A stretch of 57,942 nucleotides of DNA from Lunatimonas sp. (GCF_020832325.1 NZ_JAFIEU010000027.1:1-57942), one strand, 5' to 3'; shown: positions 27,398 through 36,419, numbered from the stretch's first letter. Notes: generated by a model not told the origin, from the sequence alone. Translations and numbers: made by a program.

Positions 27398-29173
27398 ATG
27401 GATAAAAATCAAGCGACAGGTCTTCTACTTTTCGCAGGAGTACTGTTAATATACTCCCTCTTTTTTGCAAGCGGACCGGAGTCATTGCCACAGGAAGAAG
27501 CGGTGGAACAGATCGTTCAGAACACTCCTGATGTACAACCGCAGCGCGGGGTACCCGAAGTTGAAGGAGATAGCCTTTCACAGGTCAAACTTCAGCAGCA
27601 GTTTGGGGTATTTGCTTCGGCAGCGCAAGGGGAAGAGCGAATTGTGGTGTTAGAAAACGAAGATATCGTGGTCACTTTTTCCTCCAAAGGTGGAGAGATT
27701 CAGCGGGTTCAATTAAAAGAGTTTAAAACATGGGAAATGGAGCCCCTATACCTGATCGAGGAAGGGTTCACTTCGTTTTCATACCAACTCCCCGGTAAGA
27801 ATGGCCCTGTGGATCTCAATGACCTGTATTTCTCCGTTGAAGAAGGTGCTGGCAGTGTAGTATTTATTGCCCGTACAGGCGCAGGAAGTGTTAGACGTAC
27901 CTACACCCTGGGGGCCTCGGGATTTGAGCTTCAGCACAATATACAAGTGCAAAACCTTGCGGGAGAGTTAACCGGTCAGTCCATTCAACTGGAGTGGGAT
28001 GCCCGCCTTAAGAGACTGGAGGAAGACCTGGAGGAATCCAGGCGGAAGACCTACATGAATTACTATACCTCAGATGGCAGCTATGATTACCTTACTACCG
28101 GAAATTCAGAGGATGAAGCGCAGGTGTCGAAGCCCTTACATTGGGTAGCATTTAAGCAGCGATTTTTTACCGCTGGAGTAATTGCCGATGAATCATTTGC
28201 CGGTGGCACTCTCACCCAATCAACCGATGAGACAGATACAAATTTGGAAAAAAGCATGTCGGCTTCCCTGTCGCTGCCACTGCAAGGTGGAGCGGCCAGC
28301 CTTCGGTATTACTTTGGTCCAAACAACTACAATATTTTGCGTAAGGTGGCTCCGGATTTTGACAAGAATGTCGATATGGGGTACTTCTTCGTAAGCTGGG
28401 TCAATAAATATATCATCGTAAACCTTTTCCATTTCCTGGAAAAGTACTTTGCCAACTACGGTGTCATTATCATTTTGATTGTTTTTATTATCAAGCTGTT
28501 CTTGCTGCCGCTGACCTATAAATCTTACATAGGTATGGCTAAGATGCGCGTTATCAAGCCGGAGATTGATGAGCTAAAGGAAAAGTATGGGGAGGATCCT
28601 GCCAAAATGCAGCAGGAGCAAATGAAGTTATTTGGACAACTAGGGGTGAGCCCTATTTCCGGATGCTTGCCCATGGTGCTTCAAATGCCCTTTTTGTTGG
28701 CGATGTTCTTCTTTTTTCCTAATTCCATTGAATTGAGGCAAGAGTCGTTCTTGTGGGCGCATGACCTTTCGACCTACGATACCTTCATCAAGCTACCATT
28801 CACCATACCTTTTTATGGAGCACACGTCAGTTTGTTTACGTTGTTGATGACGATATCCCAAATTGCCTACACCCATTTCAATAATCAGTTGACCACAGCC
28901 CAAGGGCCTATGAAGAACATAGGTTACATTATGCCGGTGGTGTTTATGTTTGTGCTGAACTCGTTTCCGGCGGCATTGAGTTTTTATTATTTCGTTTCCA
29001 ACATGGTTACTTTCGGACAACAAGCGCTGATCAAGCAGTTTGTAGACGATGACAAGATTCGTGAAAAAGTGGAGGAGACCAAACTCAAAAATGCCAACAA
29101 GAAAAAGTCAAAGTTTCAGTTGAAGTTGGAAGAGGCTATGAAGAACGCCGATGCAAAGAAAAAGAAGAAATAA
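27398..29173 (+). CDS. yidC: Membrane protein insertase YidC
   Basis: This encodes 591 residues. It inserts and folds inner-membrane proteins with or without SecYEG. An N-terminal membrane helix (about 6-24) is followed by a large periplasmic beta-sandwich (to about 345). The conserved five-helix core then includes YFANYGVIIILIVFIIKLFLLPLTYKSY, LFGQLGVSPISGCLPMVLQMPFLLAMF and FPAALSFYYFVSNM. The tail is strongly lysine-rich, as is usual for ribosome contact. It probably shares the pyrG transcript and ends in a clear terminator. Confidence 0.96.
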   Translation: MDKNQATGLLLFAGVLLIYSLFFASGPESLPQEEAVEQIVQNTPDVQPQRGVPEVEGDSLSQVKLQQQFGVFASAAQGEERIVVLENEDIVVTFSSKGGEIQRVQLKEFKTWEMEPLYLIEEGFTSFSYQLPGKNGPVDLNDLYFSVEEGAGSVVFIARTGAGSVRRTYTLGASGFELQHNIQVQNLAGELTGQSIQLEWDARLKRLEEDLEESRRKTYMNYYTSDGSYDYLTTGNSEDEAQVSKPLHWVAFKQRFFTAGVIADESFAGGTLTQSTDETDTNLEKSMSASLSLPLQGGAASLRYYFGPNNYNILRKVAPDFDKNVDMGYFFVSWVNKYIIVNLFHFLEKYFANYGVIIILIVFIIKLFLLPLTYKSYIGMAKMRVIKPEIDELKEKYGEDPAKMQQEQMKLFGQLGVSPISGCLPMVLQMPFLLAMFFFFPNSIELRQESFLWAHDLSTYDTFIKLPFTIPFYGAHVSLFTLLMTISQIAYTHFNNQLTTAQGPMKNIGYIMPVVFMFVLNSFPAALSFYYFVSNMVTFGQQALIKQFVDDDKIREKVEETKLKNANKKKSKFQLKLEEAMKNADAKKKKK

Positions 29174-29181
29174 TCAGGAAG

Positions 29182-29220
29182 AAAGAGGCTGTTTCGAAGG
29201 GAGAGACAGCCTCTTTTTTG
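29182..29220 (+). terminator. Terminator after yidC
   Basis: AAAGAGGCTGT and ACAGCCTCTTT form an 11-bp stem around a 13-base loop, with the right arm running into TTTTTTG. Confidence 0.85.
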
Positions 29221-29343
29221 TTACTGGCTGAAGGGTTTTGAAATGGTAGTTCTCGAGAGAATATGCCCTTTTCGTGGAAGTGCAATGGCGGTTTCCACAC
29301 CCTCGTGTGGAAAACTATATTTACGTGGTTTAGAATTAAATGA

Positions 29344-29351
29344 TATATTTG
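29344..29351 (+). promoter_or_regulatory. Candidate -7 box upstream of the UPF0173 hydrolase and par operon
   Basis: TATATTTG is an exact TAnnTTTG match 32 bases before the ATG at 29383. A TTTA sequence about 20 bases upstream is a one-mismatch -33 box. Confidence 0.4.
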
Positions 29352-29382
29352 TAAATATTTGAAAACGTAAAAACCAGGCAGC

Positions 29383-30075
29383 ATGATTGAAGTTACCTTT
29401 TATGGTCATTCAGCGTTTTTGATTACTATTGACGGTAAGAAGGTTCTATTTGACCCATTCATAACCCCCAATGACGGGGCTAAATCCATAGATATATCGA
29501 AAATTTCACCAGATTATATCTTGGTTTCCCATGGGCATGCAGACCACGTGGCTGATGTAGAGGAGATCGCCAAGCAGAGTGGGGCCATGTTAGTGTCCAA
29601 TTTTGAGATTGTCAGTTGGTTTCAGAAAAAGGGAATTGAAAATGTACATCCAATGAATCATGGGGGTTCGAAGGTATTCGATTTTGGAAAAGTCAAATAT
29701 GTGAACGCTATTCATAGTAGTACCCTTCCCGACGACAGTCCAGGTGGAAATCCAGGAGGTTTTGTAGTCGAAACCAAACACGGGTCCTTTTATTATGCGG
29801 GAGATACCGCATTGACCTACGACATGAAATTAATCGGAGAGGAATTTTCGATAGATTTTGCACTATTGCCGATAGGGGATAACTTCACCATGGGAATCGA
29901 AGACGCCCTAAAGGCGGCAGATTTTGTCGGAACAGATAGAGTCATCGGTATGCATTATGACACCTTTCCCTATATACTGTTGGACAAGGAACAAGCACAG
30001 CGGAAAGCATTGGAAGCCCATAAAGAACTTATTTTGCTAGAAATCGGAGAAAAAATTATCCTTGGAAATAATTAA
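29383..30075 (+). CDS. UPF0173 metal-dependent hydrolase (metallo-beta-lactamase fold)
   Basis: This encodes 230 residues. It has FYGHSAFLI at the start, the metal motif VSHGHADHV (HxHxDH), HPMNHGG, YYAGDTALTYDM (metal-bridging Asp) and VIGMHYDTFP. These are the landmarks of the UPF0173 MBL-fold family (YtkL/TM1162-like). Physiological substrates are not established. Its stop codon is immediately followed by the parA ATG with no spacer, so it is the first gene of the parA-parB run. Confidence 0.85.
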   Translation: MIEVTFYGHSAFLITIDGKKVLFDPFITPNDGAKSIDISKISPDYILVSHGHADHVADVEEIAKQSGAMLVSNFEIVSWFQKKGIENVHPMNHGGSKVFDFGKVKYVNAIHSSTLPDDSPGGNPGGFVVETKHGSFYYAGDTALTYDMKLIGEEFSIDFALLPIGDNFTMGIEDALKAADFVGTDRVIGMHYDTFPYILLDKEQAQRKALEAHKELILLEIGEKIILGNN

Positions 30076-30855
30076 ATGGGAAAAGTAATTGCAATTGCCA
30101 ACCAAAAAGGTGGTGTGGGTAAGACCACCACTGCCATGAACCTCGCGGCCAGTCTTGCTGTTTTGGAATACAAATCCCTTGTAATCGATGCAGATCCCCA
30201 AGCGAACACTACGTCAGGCTTAGGTTTTGATCCTTCCGGAATCACCGATAGTATATACGAGTGTATGGTTGATGAAAGTGATATCAAGGATATCATTACT
30301 CAGACCGAAATAGAGAATCTGTACCTCGTACCCTCCCATATTAATTTAGTGGGTGCTGAGGTCGAAATGGTGAATCTGGAAAACCGCGAAGAAAAAATGC
30401 GGGAAGTGATCGCTGAAATAAAGGATGATTTCGACTTTATTATCATCGACTGTTCGCCGTCACTTGGACTAATTACGATCAACGCACTCACGGCTGCTGA
30501 TTCGGTAATTATTCCGGTGCAATGTGAGTATTTCGCACTTGAAGGCTTGGGTAAGTTGTTGAACACCATAAAGATTATTCAAACCCGTTTGAATCAAAAC
30601 TTGGAAATTGAAGGAATCCTACTGACCATGTACGATGTGCGATTGAGGCTTTCAAACCAAGTGGTGGAAGAGGTGCGGATGCACTTCAAGAATATGACCT
30701 TTGAAACGATCATTCCGAGAAACATTAAATTGAGCGAATCCCCTAGTTTTGGATTGCCCGTTGTTGCGTTCGATGCTACGGGTAAGGGGGCTGTGGCTTA
30801 TCTGAACCTTGCCAATGAAATTGCTACCAAGAATGGCATGGCTAAGGTTAACTAA
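30076..30855 (+). CDS. parA: Chromosome partitioning ATPase ParA (Soj)
   Basis: This encodes 259 residues. The deviant Walker A motif is QKGGVGKTTTAMNLAASL (residues 10-27). IDADPQANTTSGLG, FIIIDCSPSLGLITINAL (Walker B) and VIIPVQCEYFALEGLGKL follow. It is a cytoplasmic ATPase that works with ParB to segregate chromosome origins. It starts directly after the hydrolase stop and is followed by parB after 9 bases. I found no convincing parS palindrome in the window. Confidence 0.95.
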   Translation: MGKVIAIANQKGGVGKTTTAMNLAASLAVLEYKSLVIDADPQANTTSGLGFDPSGITDSIYECMVDESDIKDIITQTEIENLYLVPSHINLVGAEVEMVNLENREEKMREVIAEIKDDFDFIIIDCSPSLGLITINALTAADSVIIPVQCEYFALEGLGKLLNTIKIIQTRLNQNLEIEGILLTMYDVRLRLSNQVVEEVRMHFKNMTFETIIPRNIKLSESPSFGLPVVAFDATGKGAVAYLNLANEIATKNGMAKVN

Positions 30856-30864
30856 TCATAGATT

Positions 30865-31782
30865 ATGGCAGAAAACAAACCCGTAAAGAAAAGAAATGCG
30901 TTGGGCAGGGGGTTGGGCGCCCTTCTCAAGGATACACCACAAACCACCAAATTGGAGACGGAGGGAAAGGTGAATCCTGTAGCGGGTATTTTTGAAATTC
31001 CTCTTGGGGAGATACAAGTCAATCCCTATCAACCAAGGGTCCATTTTGATAAAACAGCATTAGAGGAACTATCCGAATCCATTAAAGTTCAGGGTATCAT
31101 TCAGCCCATAACGGTACGACGTTTGGGAGAAAAGGAATACCAGTTAATTTCCGGAGAAAGAAGGTATCAGGCTTCCAAACTTGCCGGCCTGGAAAAGGTG
31201 CCCGCTTATGTAAGAACAGCCAATGATCAGCAGATGCTGGAAATGGCGCTCATCGAAAATATACAACGGGAAAATCTAAATGCATTGGAGATAGCCCATT
31301 CCTATCAGCGTCTTCTTACCGAGTGTGATCTCAAGCAGGAGCAGTTAGGCGATCGTGTGGGGAAAAACCGTACCACGGTGAACAACTATCTTAGATTGCT
31401 AAAACTACCCCCCGATATTCAGGCTGGGATACGGGATCAACGAATCAGTATGGGCCATGCGCGTGCACTCATTAATATCGAAGATATTGATAAGCAACTG
31501 GCCATTTTCCACAGGATCCTTTCGGACGAACTGAGTGTAAGAAAGGTAGAAGCGCTCGTCAAGGAGCTGAATAGTCCCAAAGACGTTAAGGAAAGGGAGG
31601 ACAAGCCTTCAATCGATCCGACGAAAAAGTATGAGATTACCAAGATCCAGCAAAAGTTGGCCTCGCATTTTGGCACGAAGGTAGCGCTAAAGACGGATGA
31701 AAAAGATAAGGGCGAAATTAAGATCCCTTTCCACTCTGCAGATGATCTAAACCGGATATTGGAAATTCTTGATTTAATCTAA
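30865..31782 (+). CDS. parB: Chromosome partitioning protein ParB (Spo0J)
   Basis: This encodes 305 residues. The basic start KKRNALGRGLGALL (ParA-interacting/N-terminal motif) leads into the CTPase/ParB domain with IQVNPYQPRVHFD, LISGERRYQASKLAGLEKVPAYVR (the GERRxxA box) and ALIENIQRENLNALEIA. An HTH follows (QEQLGDRVGKNRTTVNNYLRLLKLP), then a C-terminal dimerisation region. It binds parS sites and slides as a clamp. It is in one operon with parA, DUF5683, dapB and lepB, an order common in Bacteroidota. Confidence 0.95.
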   Translation: MAENKPVKKRNALGRGLGALLKDTPQTTKLETEGKVNPVAGIFEIPLGEIQVNPYQPRVHFDKTALEELSESIKVQGIIQPITVRRLGEKEYQLISGERRYQASKLAGLEKVPAYVRTANDQQMLEMALIENIQRENLNALEIAHSYQRLLTECDLKQEQLGDRVGKNRTTVNNYLRLLKLPPDIQAGIRDQRISMGHARALINIEDIDKQLAIFHRILSDELSVRKVEALVKELNSPKDVKEREDKPSIDPTKKYEITKIQQKLASHFGTKVALKTDEKDKGEIKIPFHSADDLNRILEILDLI

Positions 31783-31804
31783 TCAGCCAACCGCAACGAG
31801 GTTT

Positions 31805-32437
31805 ATGGGCAGTATTGAGGTAGATTTAGGAAGAATCATAGGGTCCTTCCTCCTGCTTTTGAGTGTTTGCCTTTGGGCTTCTAAAGACCTGTATGCGCAA
31901 GATGCTGATCTGGATAGTTTGGTTTTCGACACGGTAGAGCCTGAAATTCAAAAAGATGATCTGTCCGACGAGGCGCGTATACCAGGCTATAAAGACCCTA
32001 AAAAGGCTACCTTTTATGCCTTGCTCTTTCCCGGCGGCGGTCAGATTTACAACGAAAAAGTATGGAAGGTTCCCCTCATCTACGGAGGGATTTTGACTTC
32101 CATTTACTTTTTTGAGTTTAATAATCGAAGGTACAAAAACTTTGTCAGGGCGCTAGAGATCGTAAGAGATCCTAACTCACCACCAGAGCTGAATCCGTTC
32201 CCCAACTTAAATCAGGATGGGATTATTCGGAATGTAAACTACTGGCGAAGGAACAGGGATTCCATGTACCTAGTGTTTGGTGGTATTTACGCATTAGGGT
32301 TCGTGGATGCATTTGTGGATGCCCACTTGTCCGGATTTGACATCAGTGATGACCTGACACTAAAAATTGAGCCGTCGTTGGAGCCGCTATTGGCGAGTCA
32401 GTCGGCTGTTGGAGTATCGTTTAAAATTAAGTTTTGA
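31805..32437 (+). CDS. DUF5683 membrane protein
   Basis: This encodes 210 residues. A signal peptide or anchor runs to about residue 32 (LLLSVCLWASKDLYAQ). The conserved DUF5683 part begins DPKKATFYALLFPGGGQIYNEKVWKVPLIYGGI, followed by membrane helices near residues 95-110 and 155-175. The family is found almost only in Bacteroidota between parB and dapB, as here, and has no assigned function. Position in the operon suggests an envelope role linked to growth, but that is inference. dapB starts 4 bases after its stop. Confidence 0.75.
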   Translation: MGSIEVDLGRIIGSFLLLLSVCLWASKDLYAQDADLDSLVFDTVEPEIQKDDLSDEARIPGYKDPKKATFYALLFPGGGQIYNEKVWKVPLIYGGILTSIYFFEFNNRRYKNFVRALEIVRDPNSPPELNPFPNLNQDGIIRNVNYWRRNRDSMYLVFGGIYALGFVDAFVDAHLSGFDISDDLTLKIEPSLEPLLASQSAVGVSFKIKF

Positions 32438-32441
32438 TTGT

Positions 32442-33164
32442 ATGAATATTTTGATCCTGGGATACGGAAAGATGGGCAAGATCATAGGCGAAATCGCCGA
32501 AGAACGCGGCCACCGTATAGTTGCAAAAATAAATATCGAAAATATCGCTGATTTAGACCGATTGGATCCGGCTTCCGTTGATGTCGCCATTGAGTTTAGT
32601 CAGCCTGAATCGGCCTATGCCAATATCCTGTGGTGTGTAGATAGGGCGATCCCTGTGCTAAGTGGTACCACCGGCTGGCTGGATAAGAAACCCGCAGTGG
32701 AGGCAAGGTGCAAGGAAATGGATGGAACCTTCTTTTATGCTTCAAACTACAGTGTGGGGGTAAATATTTTCTTTCGCGTCAACCGTTTTTTAAGTAATTT
32801 GATGAAAGGGCAGCAAGACTACCACGTTTCAATGGTAGAGATTCATCATACCGAAAAGAAAGATGCCCCTAGTGGAACCGCCATTTCGCTCGCTGAAGGT
32901 GTGCTCGAACATATTACAAGGCTTTCTGGGTGGAGACTGGTAGATGATCAGACACAGTCAACAGACTATCTGCCCATTGCTGCCAAGCGGATAGATCCCG
33001 CACCAGGCACGCATATTGTTACGTATTCGTCCGAGATAGACGATATCGAAATCAAACATACCGCCCACAGCAGGAGAGGTTTTGCGCAGGGGGCTGTATT
33101 GGTTGCCGAATGGATTAAAGACAAAAAAGGAATATTATCTATGGAGGATTTCCTGAACCTCTAA
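32442..33164 (+). CDS. dapB: 4-hydroxy-tetrahydrodipicolinate reductase
   Basis: This encodes 240 residues from the ATG before NILILGYGKMGK; a longer frame from 32367 would overlap DUF5683 and add 25 unlikely residues. It reduces 4-hydroxy-tetrahydrodipicolinate with NAD(P)H in the lysine/diaminopimelate pathway, feeding peptidoglycan. Motifs: GYGKMGK (dinucleotide loop), VAIEFSQPESA, VLSGTTGW, ASNYSVGVNIFFRVN, and VEIHHTEKKDAPSGTA (catalytic His and the DAPSGT substrate loop). Its length is typical of the Bacteroidota form. Confidence 0.93.
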   Translation: MNILILGYGKMGKIIGEIAEERGHRIVAKINIENIADLDRLDPASVDVAIEFSQPESAYANILWCVDRAIPVLSGTTGWLDKKPAVEARCKEMDGTFFYASNYSVGVNIFFRVNRFLSNLMKGQQDYHVSMVEIHHTEKKDAPSGTAISLAEGVLEHITRLSGWRLVDDQTQSTDYLPIAAKRIDPAPGTHIVTYSSEIDDIEIKHTAHSRRGFAQGAVLVAEWIKDKKGILSMEDFLNL

Positions 33165-33177
33165 GCAAAGAAAAAAG

Positions 33178-34254
33178 ATGAGTACAACACCAAAAAAGAA
33201 GTCAGCTTTTAGAGAATGGGCAGATGCCCTACTCTTTGCGGTTATCGCCGCCAGTTTAATCAGGTGGTTGCTGCTGGAACCTTTTACCATTCCGACCGCT
33301 TCCATGGAGAAGTCGCTGCTTGTAGGGGATTTTTTGTTTGTAAGCAAAATGCATTATGGTACACGAATCCCAAGAACGATTTTGCAGGTTCCTCTGACTC
33401 ATCAGAAGGTATGGGGTACCGATATTCCGTCCTATTCGGATGCGGTTCAGTTGCCGTACTTTAGACTGCCTGGTTTTACTTCGATCAAGCGAAACGATGT
33501 GGTGGTGTTCAATTATCCGGAAGAACACGAGTATCCCACAGACCTGAAGACCAACTACATCAAGCGTGCAGTTGCGGTGCCTGGAGACGTTTTGGAGATC
33601 AAAGACACTCAGATTTACATTAACGGACAGCCAAGCGAAAACCCGGAGGAGATGCAATACTCCTACGATGTGCTCACTAACCGAACGCTAAATATGGAAT
33701 TTTTTGATCAGTTTGGGATTAATCCGGACAGTTTTTATCCGTTTTCGGACAACTCCGGATATTTGGTATTTGCAACAGCCTCAATGGTTGAAAAATTAAG
33801 CACTTCTCCTGTGGTTACTTCCGTTAAGAAGCGTACCAGTAGGTCAGGTCAGGGAGATGGCAACATTTTCCCGGATGGGGCTTATTTTGGATGGAACAAA
33901 GATCATTACGGTCCTTTGGAAGTCCCTGCGAAAGGCTGGACGATTGCCTTGGACGAGGATAACGTAAGGAAGTATGCGTATACCATCGAAAAATACGAGG
34001 GGCACAAAAACATCTCCATCGATGCAAACCAAGTTTACATTGATGGACAAAAGGTAGATTCGTATACCTTTAAGCAGGATTATTACTTCATGATGGGGGA
34101 CAACCGGCACGATTCCCTTGATTCGCGTTTTTGGGGCTTCGTACCGGAGGATCACGTCGTCGGTAAAGCCTGGTTCTTATGGCTATCTTTGGAAAAGCAT
34201 AAAAATTTCCTCAACAAAATCCGCTGGAACAGATTTTTCAAATCTATTCACTGA
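33178..34254 (+). CDS. lepB: Signal peptidase I
   Basis: This encodes 358 residues. A membrane helix spans about residues 15-33. The catalytic serine is in PTASMEKSLLVGDFLFVSK (Ser42) and the general-base lysine in NYIKRAVAVPGD (Lys129). GDNRHDSLDSRFWGFVPEDHVVGKA is the closing signature. The long middle insertion (about 150-290) is usual in Bacteroidota LepB. The enzyme removes signal peptides on the outer face of the inner membrane. It is the last gene of the parA-parB-DUF5683-dapB-lepB run and ends near a strong terminator. Confidence 0.95.
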   Translation: MSTTPKKKSAFREWADALLFAVIAASLIRWLLLEPFTIPTASMEKSLLVGDFLFVSKMHYGTRIPRTILQVPLTHQKVWGTDIPSYSDAVQLPYFRLPGFTSIKRNDVVVFNYPEEHEYPTDLKTNYIKRAVAVPGDVLEIKDTQIYINGQPSENPEEMQYSYDVLTNRTLNMEFFDQFGINPDSFYPFSDNSGYLVFATASMVEKLSTSPVVTSVKKRTSRSGQGDGNIFPDGAYFGWNKDHYGPLEVPAKGWTIALDEDNVRKYAYTIEKYEGHKNISIDANQVYIDGQKVDSYTFKQDYYFMMGDNRHDSLDSRFWGFVPEDHVVGKAWFLWLSLEKHKNFLNKIRWNRFFKSIH

Positions 34255-34308
34255 TGAAATCGAGCATGACGCGACCGTCACACACTGGGATGACTGTCAG
34301 CCATGCAA

Positions 34309-34328
34309 CCTGCCTGCCGGTAGGCAGG
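34309..34328. repeat. REP-like palindrome
   Basis: CCTGCCTGCCGGTAGGCAGG is a near-perfect 20-base palindrome (one G-T pair). Closely related GC-rich palindromes occur as dispersed intergenic repeats in many Bacteroidota genomes. Only one copy is visible in this window, in the gap between lepB and ung. Confidence 0.5.
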
Positions 34329-34381
34329 GATTCCATCTGACCGTTAAAGAACAAATTATAAACAGATGAAATGCTTATAAG

Positions 34382-34421
34382 ACAAGCGCTCCCTTCGCTG
34401 ATGAAGGGAGCGCTTGTTTTA
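34382..34421. terminator. Strong terminator between convergent lepB and ung
   Basis: ACAAGCGCTCCCTTC and GAAGGGAGCGCTTGT form a perfect 15-bp stem with a 6-base loop and a TTT tail on the plus strand. It sits where lepB and ung converge and can serve both. Confidence 0.85.
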
Positions 34422-35081
34422 CCAGATTATTTCCTTTTTTCCGGACCGTTTCAGGAATTCGTTTGCTTGACTGAAGTGGCGGCAACCCAAAAATCCCCGG
34501 TGTGCGGAAAGCGGACTGGGATGGGGGGCTAGGAGTTTAAGGTGTTTATCAGAAGATATGAAAGCTCCCTTCTTCTGAGCGTAAGCTCCCCAAAGCATGA
34601 ATACAAGGTCTGTTTTCTGCGATGCCAGCAATTGGATAACAGCGTCTGTGAACGTTTCCCAGCCTTGGTTTTGATGACTACCGGCCTTGTTGGCCTCTAC
34701 TGTCAGCGTGGCGTTAAGGAGTAAAACCCCCTGATTGGCCCAGCGTTCCAAATTTCCATTAGCTGGAATGGGGATTTCCAAATCCGCTTTTAATTCTTTG
34801 AAGATATTGAGCAAAGAAGGAGGGAACGGCACACCGTCCTGTACGGAGAAAGATAGTCCATGCGCTTGATTTGGGCCGTGATAGGGGTCTTGGCCCAATA
34901 TTACTACTTTGACCTGGTCAAATGGGCATTTCCAAAATGCATTGAATATTTCAGCGCCCTTTGGGTATACGGTTTTGGTTTTGTATTCCACTTTGACAAA
35001 TTCGGTAAGTTGCCGAAAATACGGCTTACTGAATTCATCGATAAGTACCTTCTTCCAGCTGTTTTCTATTTTGACATCCAT
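34419..35081 (-). CDS. ung: Uracil-DNA glycosylase
   Basis: This encodes 220 residues, the usual length. It removes uracil from DNA and starts base-excision repair. Motif A is ILGQDPYHGPNQAHGLSFSV with the catalytic Asp65. NQGVLLLNATLTV is the uracil-binding stretch with the conserved Asn. Motif B is LLAPHPSPLSAHRGF with the catalytic His and the DNA-intercalating Leu loop. It is divergent from apaG with a 70-base gap. Confidence 0.96.
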   Translation of the reverse strand: MDVKIENSWKKVLIDEFSKPYFRQLTEFVKVEYKTKTVYPKGAEIFNAFWKCPFDQVKVVILGQDPYHGPNQAHGLSFSVQDGVPFPPSLLNIFKELKADLEIPIPANGNLERWANQGVLLLNATLTVEANKAGSHQNQGWETFTDAVIQLLASQKTDLVFMLWGAYAQKKGAFISSDKHLKLLAPHPSPLSAHRGFLGCRHFSQANEFLKRSGKKEIIW

Positions 35082-35151
35082 TCGAATAATTCTGATTGAT
35101 AATTTAAATTTAATCGGCTAATTTCGAATAAGTTTTTTTAGATACAAAAAA

Positions 35152-35538
35152 ATGGTAACTGCGATCACAGAAGGTATTAAGGTCTCCGTACAAGTGAACT
35201 ATCAGGCGGACTATTCCAGTCCGCACCAACACCACTTTGTATTTGTATACAAGGTTTTGATAGAAAATAATAGTAGCAGCACCGTACAGTTGTTGAGCAG
35301 AAGGTGGGAAATCTTCGATGCCGGTGAGTCTAGAAAGATCGTTGAGGGCGAAGGGGTGGTTGGTCAACAGCCCGTAATGGAAAGTGGGAAATTCCATCAG
35401 TATGTCTCCGGATGTAACCTACGCTCTGGACTCGGAAAGATGAAGGGCAGCTATTTCATGGAACGGATACAAGACGGTAAGATCATTGAGGTTACCATTC
35501 CCGAATTTCAACTCATTGCGGACATTTTCGATAATTGA
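35152..35538 (+). CDS. apaG: ApaG domain protein
   Basis: This encodes 128 residues, a single ApaG beta-sandwich. It has ITEGIKVSVQVNYQ, FVYKVLIENNSSSTVQLLSRRWEI (the conserved N..s..vqLlsRhW core), VVGQQPVMESGKFHQYVSG and MKGSYFM. The ApaG family is linked to diadenosine tetraphosphate and metal phenotypes in enterobacteria, but its molecular role is unclear. The gene overlaps the probable start of the methyltransferase downstream. Confidence 0.9.
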   Translation: MVTAITEGIKVSVQVNYQADYSSPHQHHFVFVYKVLIENNSSSTVQLLSRRWEIFDAGESRKIVEGEGVVGQQPVMESGKFHQYVSGCNLRSGLGKMKGSYFMERIQDGKIIEVTIPEFQLIADIFDN

Positions 35539-36331
35539 CCGGATCTTGGCCCTCTGGTTCATCGGCCTGAGCTATATTAGGTATTTTTTGATCCGAATAG
35601 ATCATTACAGCATACAAAGCCCCGAGGCCTATCGCATTTACCAATTTTTACGGGAACATCGCCGCACGAATTCTCAAGGAATCCCTGTCATAGAGGAAGT
35701 AAGAAGAAAGCATCTTGGCGACAACCATTTTCTTGAGATCGTTGATTATGGCGCAGGCTCCAAGCGAATGGTTTCCAACTCCCGCAGGGTAGGTCAGGTA
35801 GCGCGTGTTTCATCCAGCCGATTGTCCTACAACCTGCTGTATCAGGGTTTATGTTCCCTTACACCGGCAAATACCGTTATTGAGCTTGGCACCTGTTTAG
35901 GTATCACTACAGCGTATTTGGCACAGGTCACCTCGGGTCGGGTTTTCAGCTTTGAGGCATCGGATGCTCTTCTGCAGATTGCCAGGCGCACAGTGGCAGC
36001 CTATCCAAATGTTACACTAGTGCCAGGCAATGCAGATTTCACTTTGCCAGAGGCGCTGGGTTCTTTTTCCTCCGTAGATTTCTGTTTATTGGATGCAAAT
36101 CACACCTATGACGCTACTGTCCGATACGCCGAGGCGGTGTGGCCCTTATTGCACGAGCAGTCTGTGCTGGTGATTGGTGATATACATTGGTCAAAGGAAA
36201 TGAATAAGGCGTGGAATGAGATTCGACGGTTGCCCGGAGTGACTTTGACCATGGATTTTTTTGAATGCGGTGTTTTGTTTTTCAGCAAAGGACTGAGCGG
36301 TGAAAATCTCGTGTTGTACTATCCCGGCTAA
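35486..36331 (+). CDS. Class I SAM-dependent methyltransferase
   Basis: Up to 281 residues. The Rossmann motif I is VIELGTCLGITTAYLA (about residues 130-146), motif II is VFSFEASDALLQIARR, and FCLLDANHTYDATVRYAEAVWPLL resembles the acidic metal/substrate loop of the Methyltransf_24/O-methyltransferase group. VLVIGDIHWSKEMNKAW follows. The open frame begins at a TTG that overlaps apaG by 53 bases; no ATG occurs before the conserved part, so the exact start is uncertain and a later non-ATG codon is possible. The substrate is unknown. Confidence 0.7.
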   Translation: MRLPFPNFNSLRTFSIIDRILALWFIGLSYIRYFLIRIDHYSIQSPEAYRIYQFLREHRRTNSQGIPVIEEVRRKHLGDNHFLEIVDYGAGSKRMVSNSRRVGQVARVSSSRLSYNLLYQGLCSLTPANTVIELGTCLGITTAYLAQVTSGRVFSFEASDALLQIARRTVAAYPNVTLVPGNADFTLPEALGSFSSVDFCLLDANHTYDATVRYAEAVWPLLHEQSVLVIGDIHWSKEMNKAWNEIRRLPGVTLTMDFFECGVLFFSKGLSGENLVLYYPG

Positions 36332-36386
36332 CAAATCGAAGAACAGCCTATGTCCTTTAGCCAGTAATTGAAAAAGCCCTGGCTAA

Positions 36387-36419
36387 TTGTGATATATTGC
36401 AGTGTATTTTCTAATTTTG
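36387..36419 (+). promoter_or_regulatory. Candidate promoter of the Wzi-like pair
   Basis: TTG at 36387-36389 and TAATTTTG at 36412-36419 are separated by 22 bases, within the range for Bacteroidota promoters. The leader to the chosen ATG at 36539 would be about 115 bases. Confidence 0.4.

Noticed and set aside
29540-29556. CCACGTGG as a possible parS site near parA
   Set aside because: It lies inside the HxHxDH coding motif of the UPF0173 gene, and the palindrome does not extend to the 14-16 bases expected of parS.
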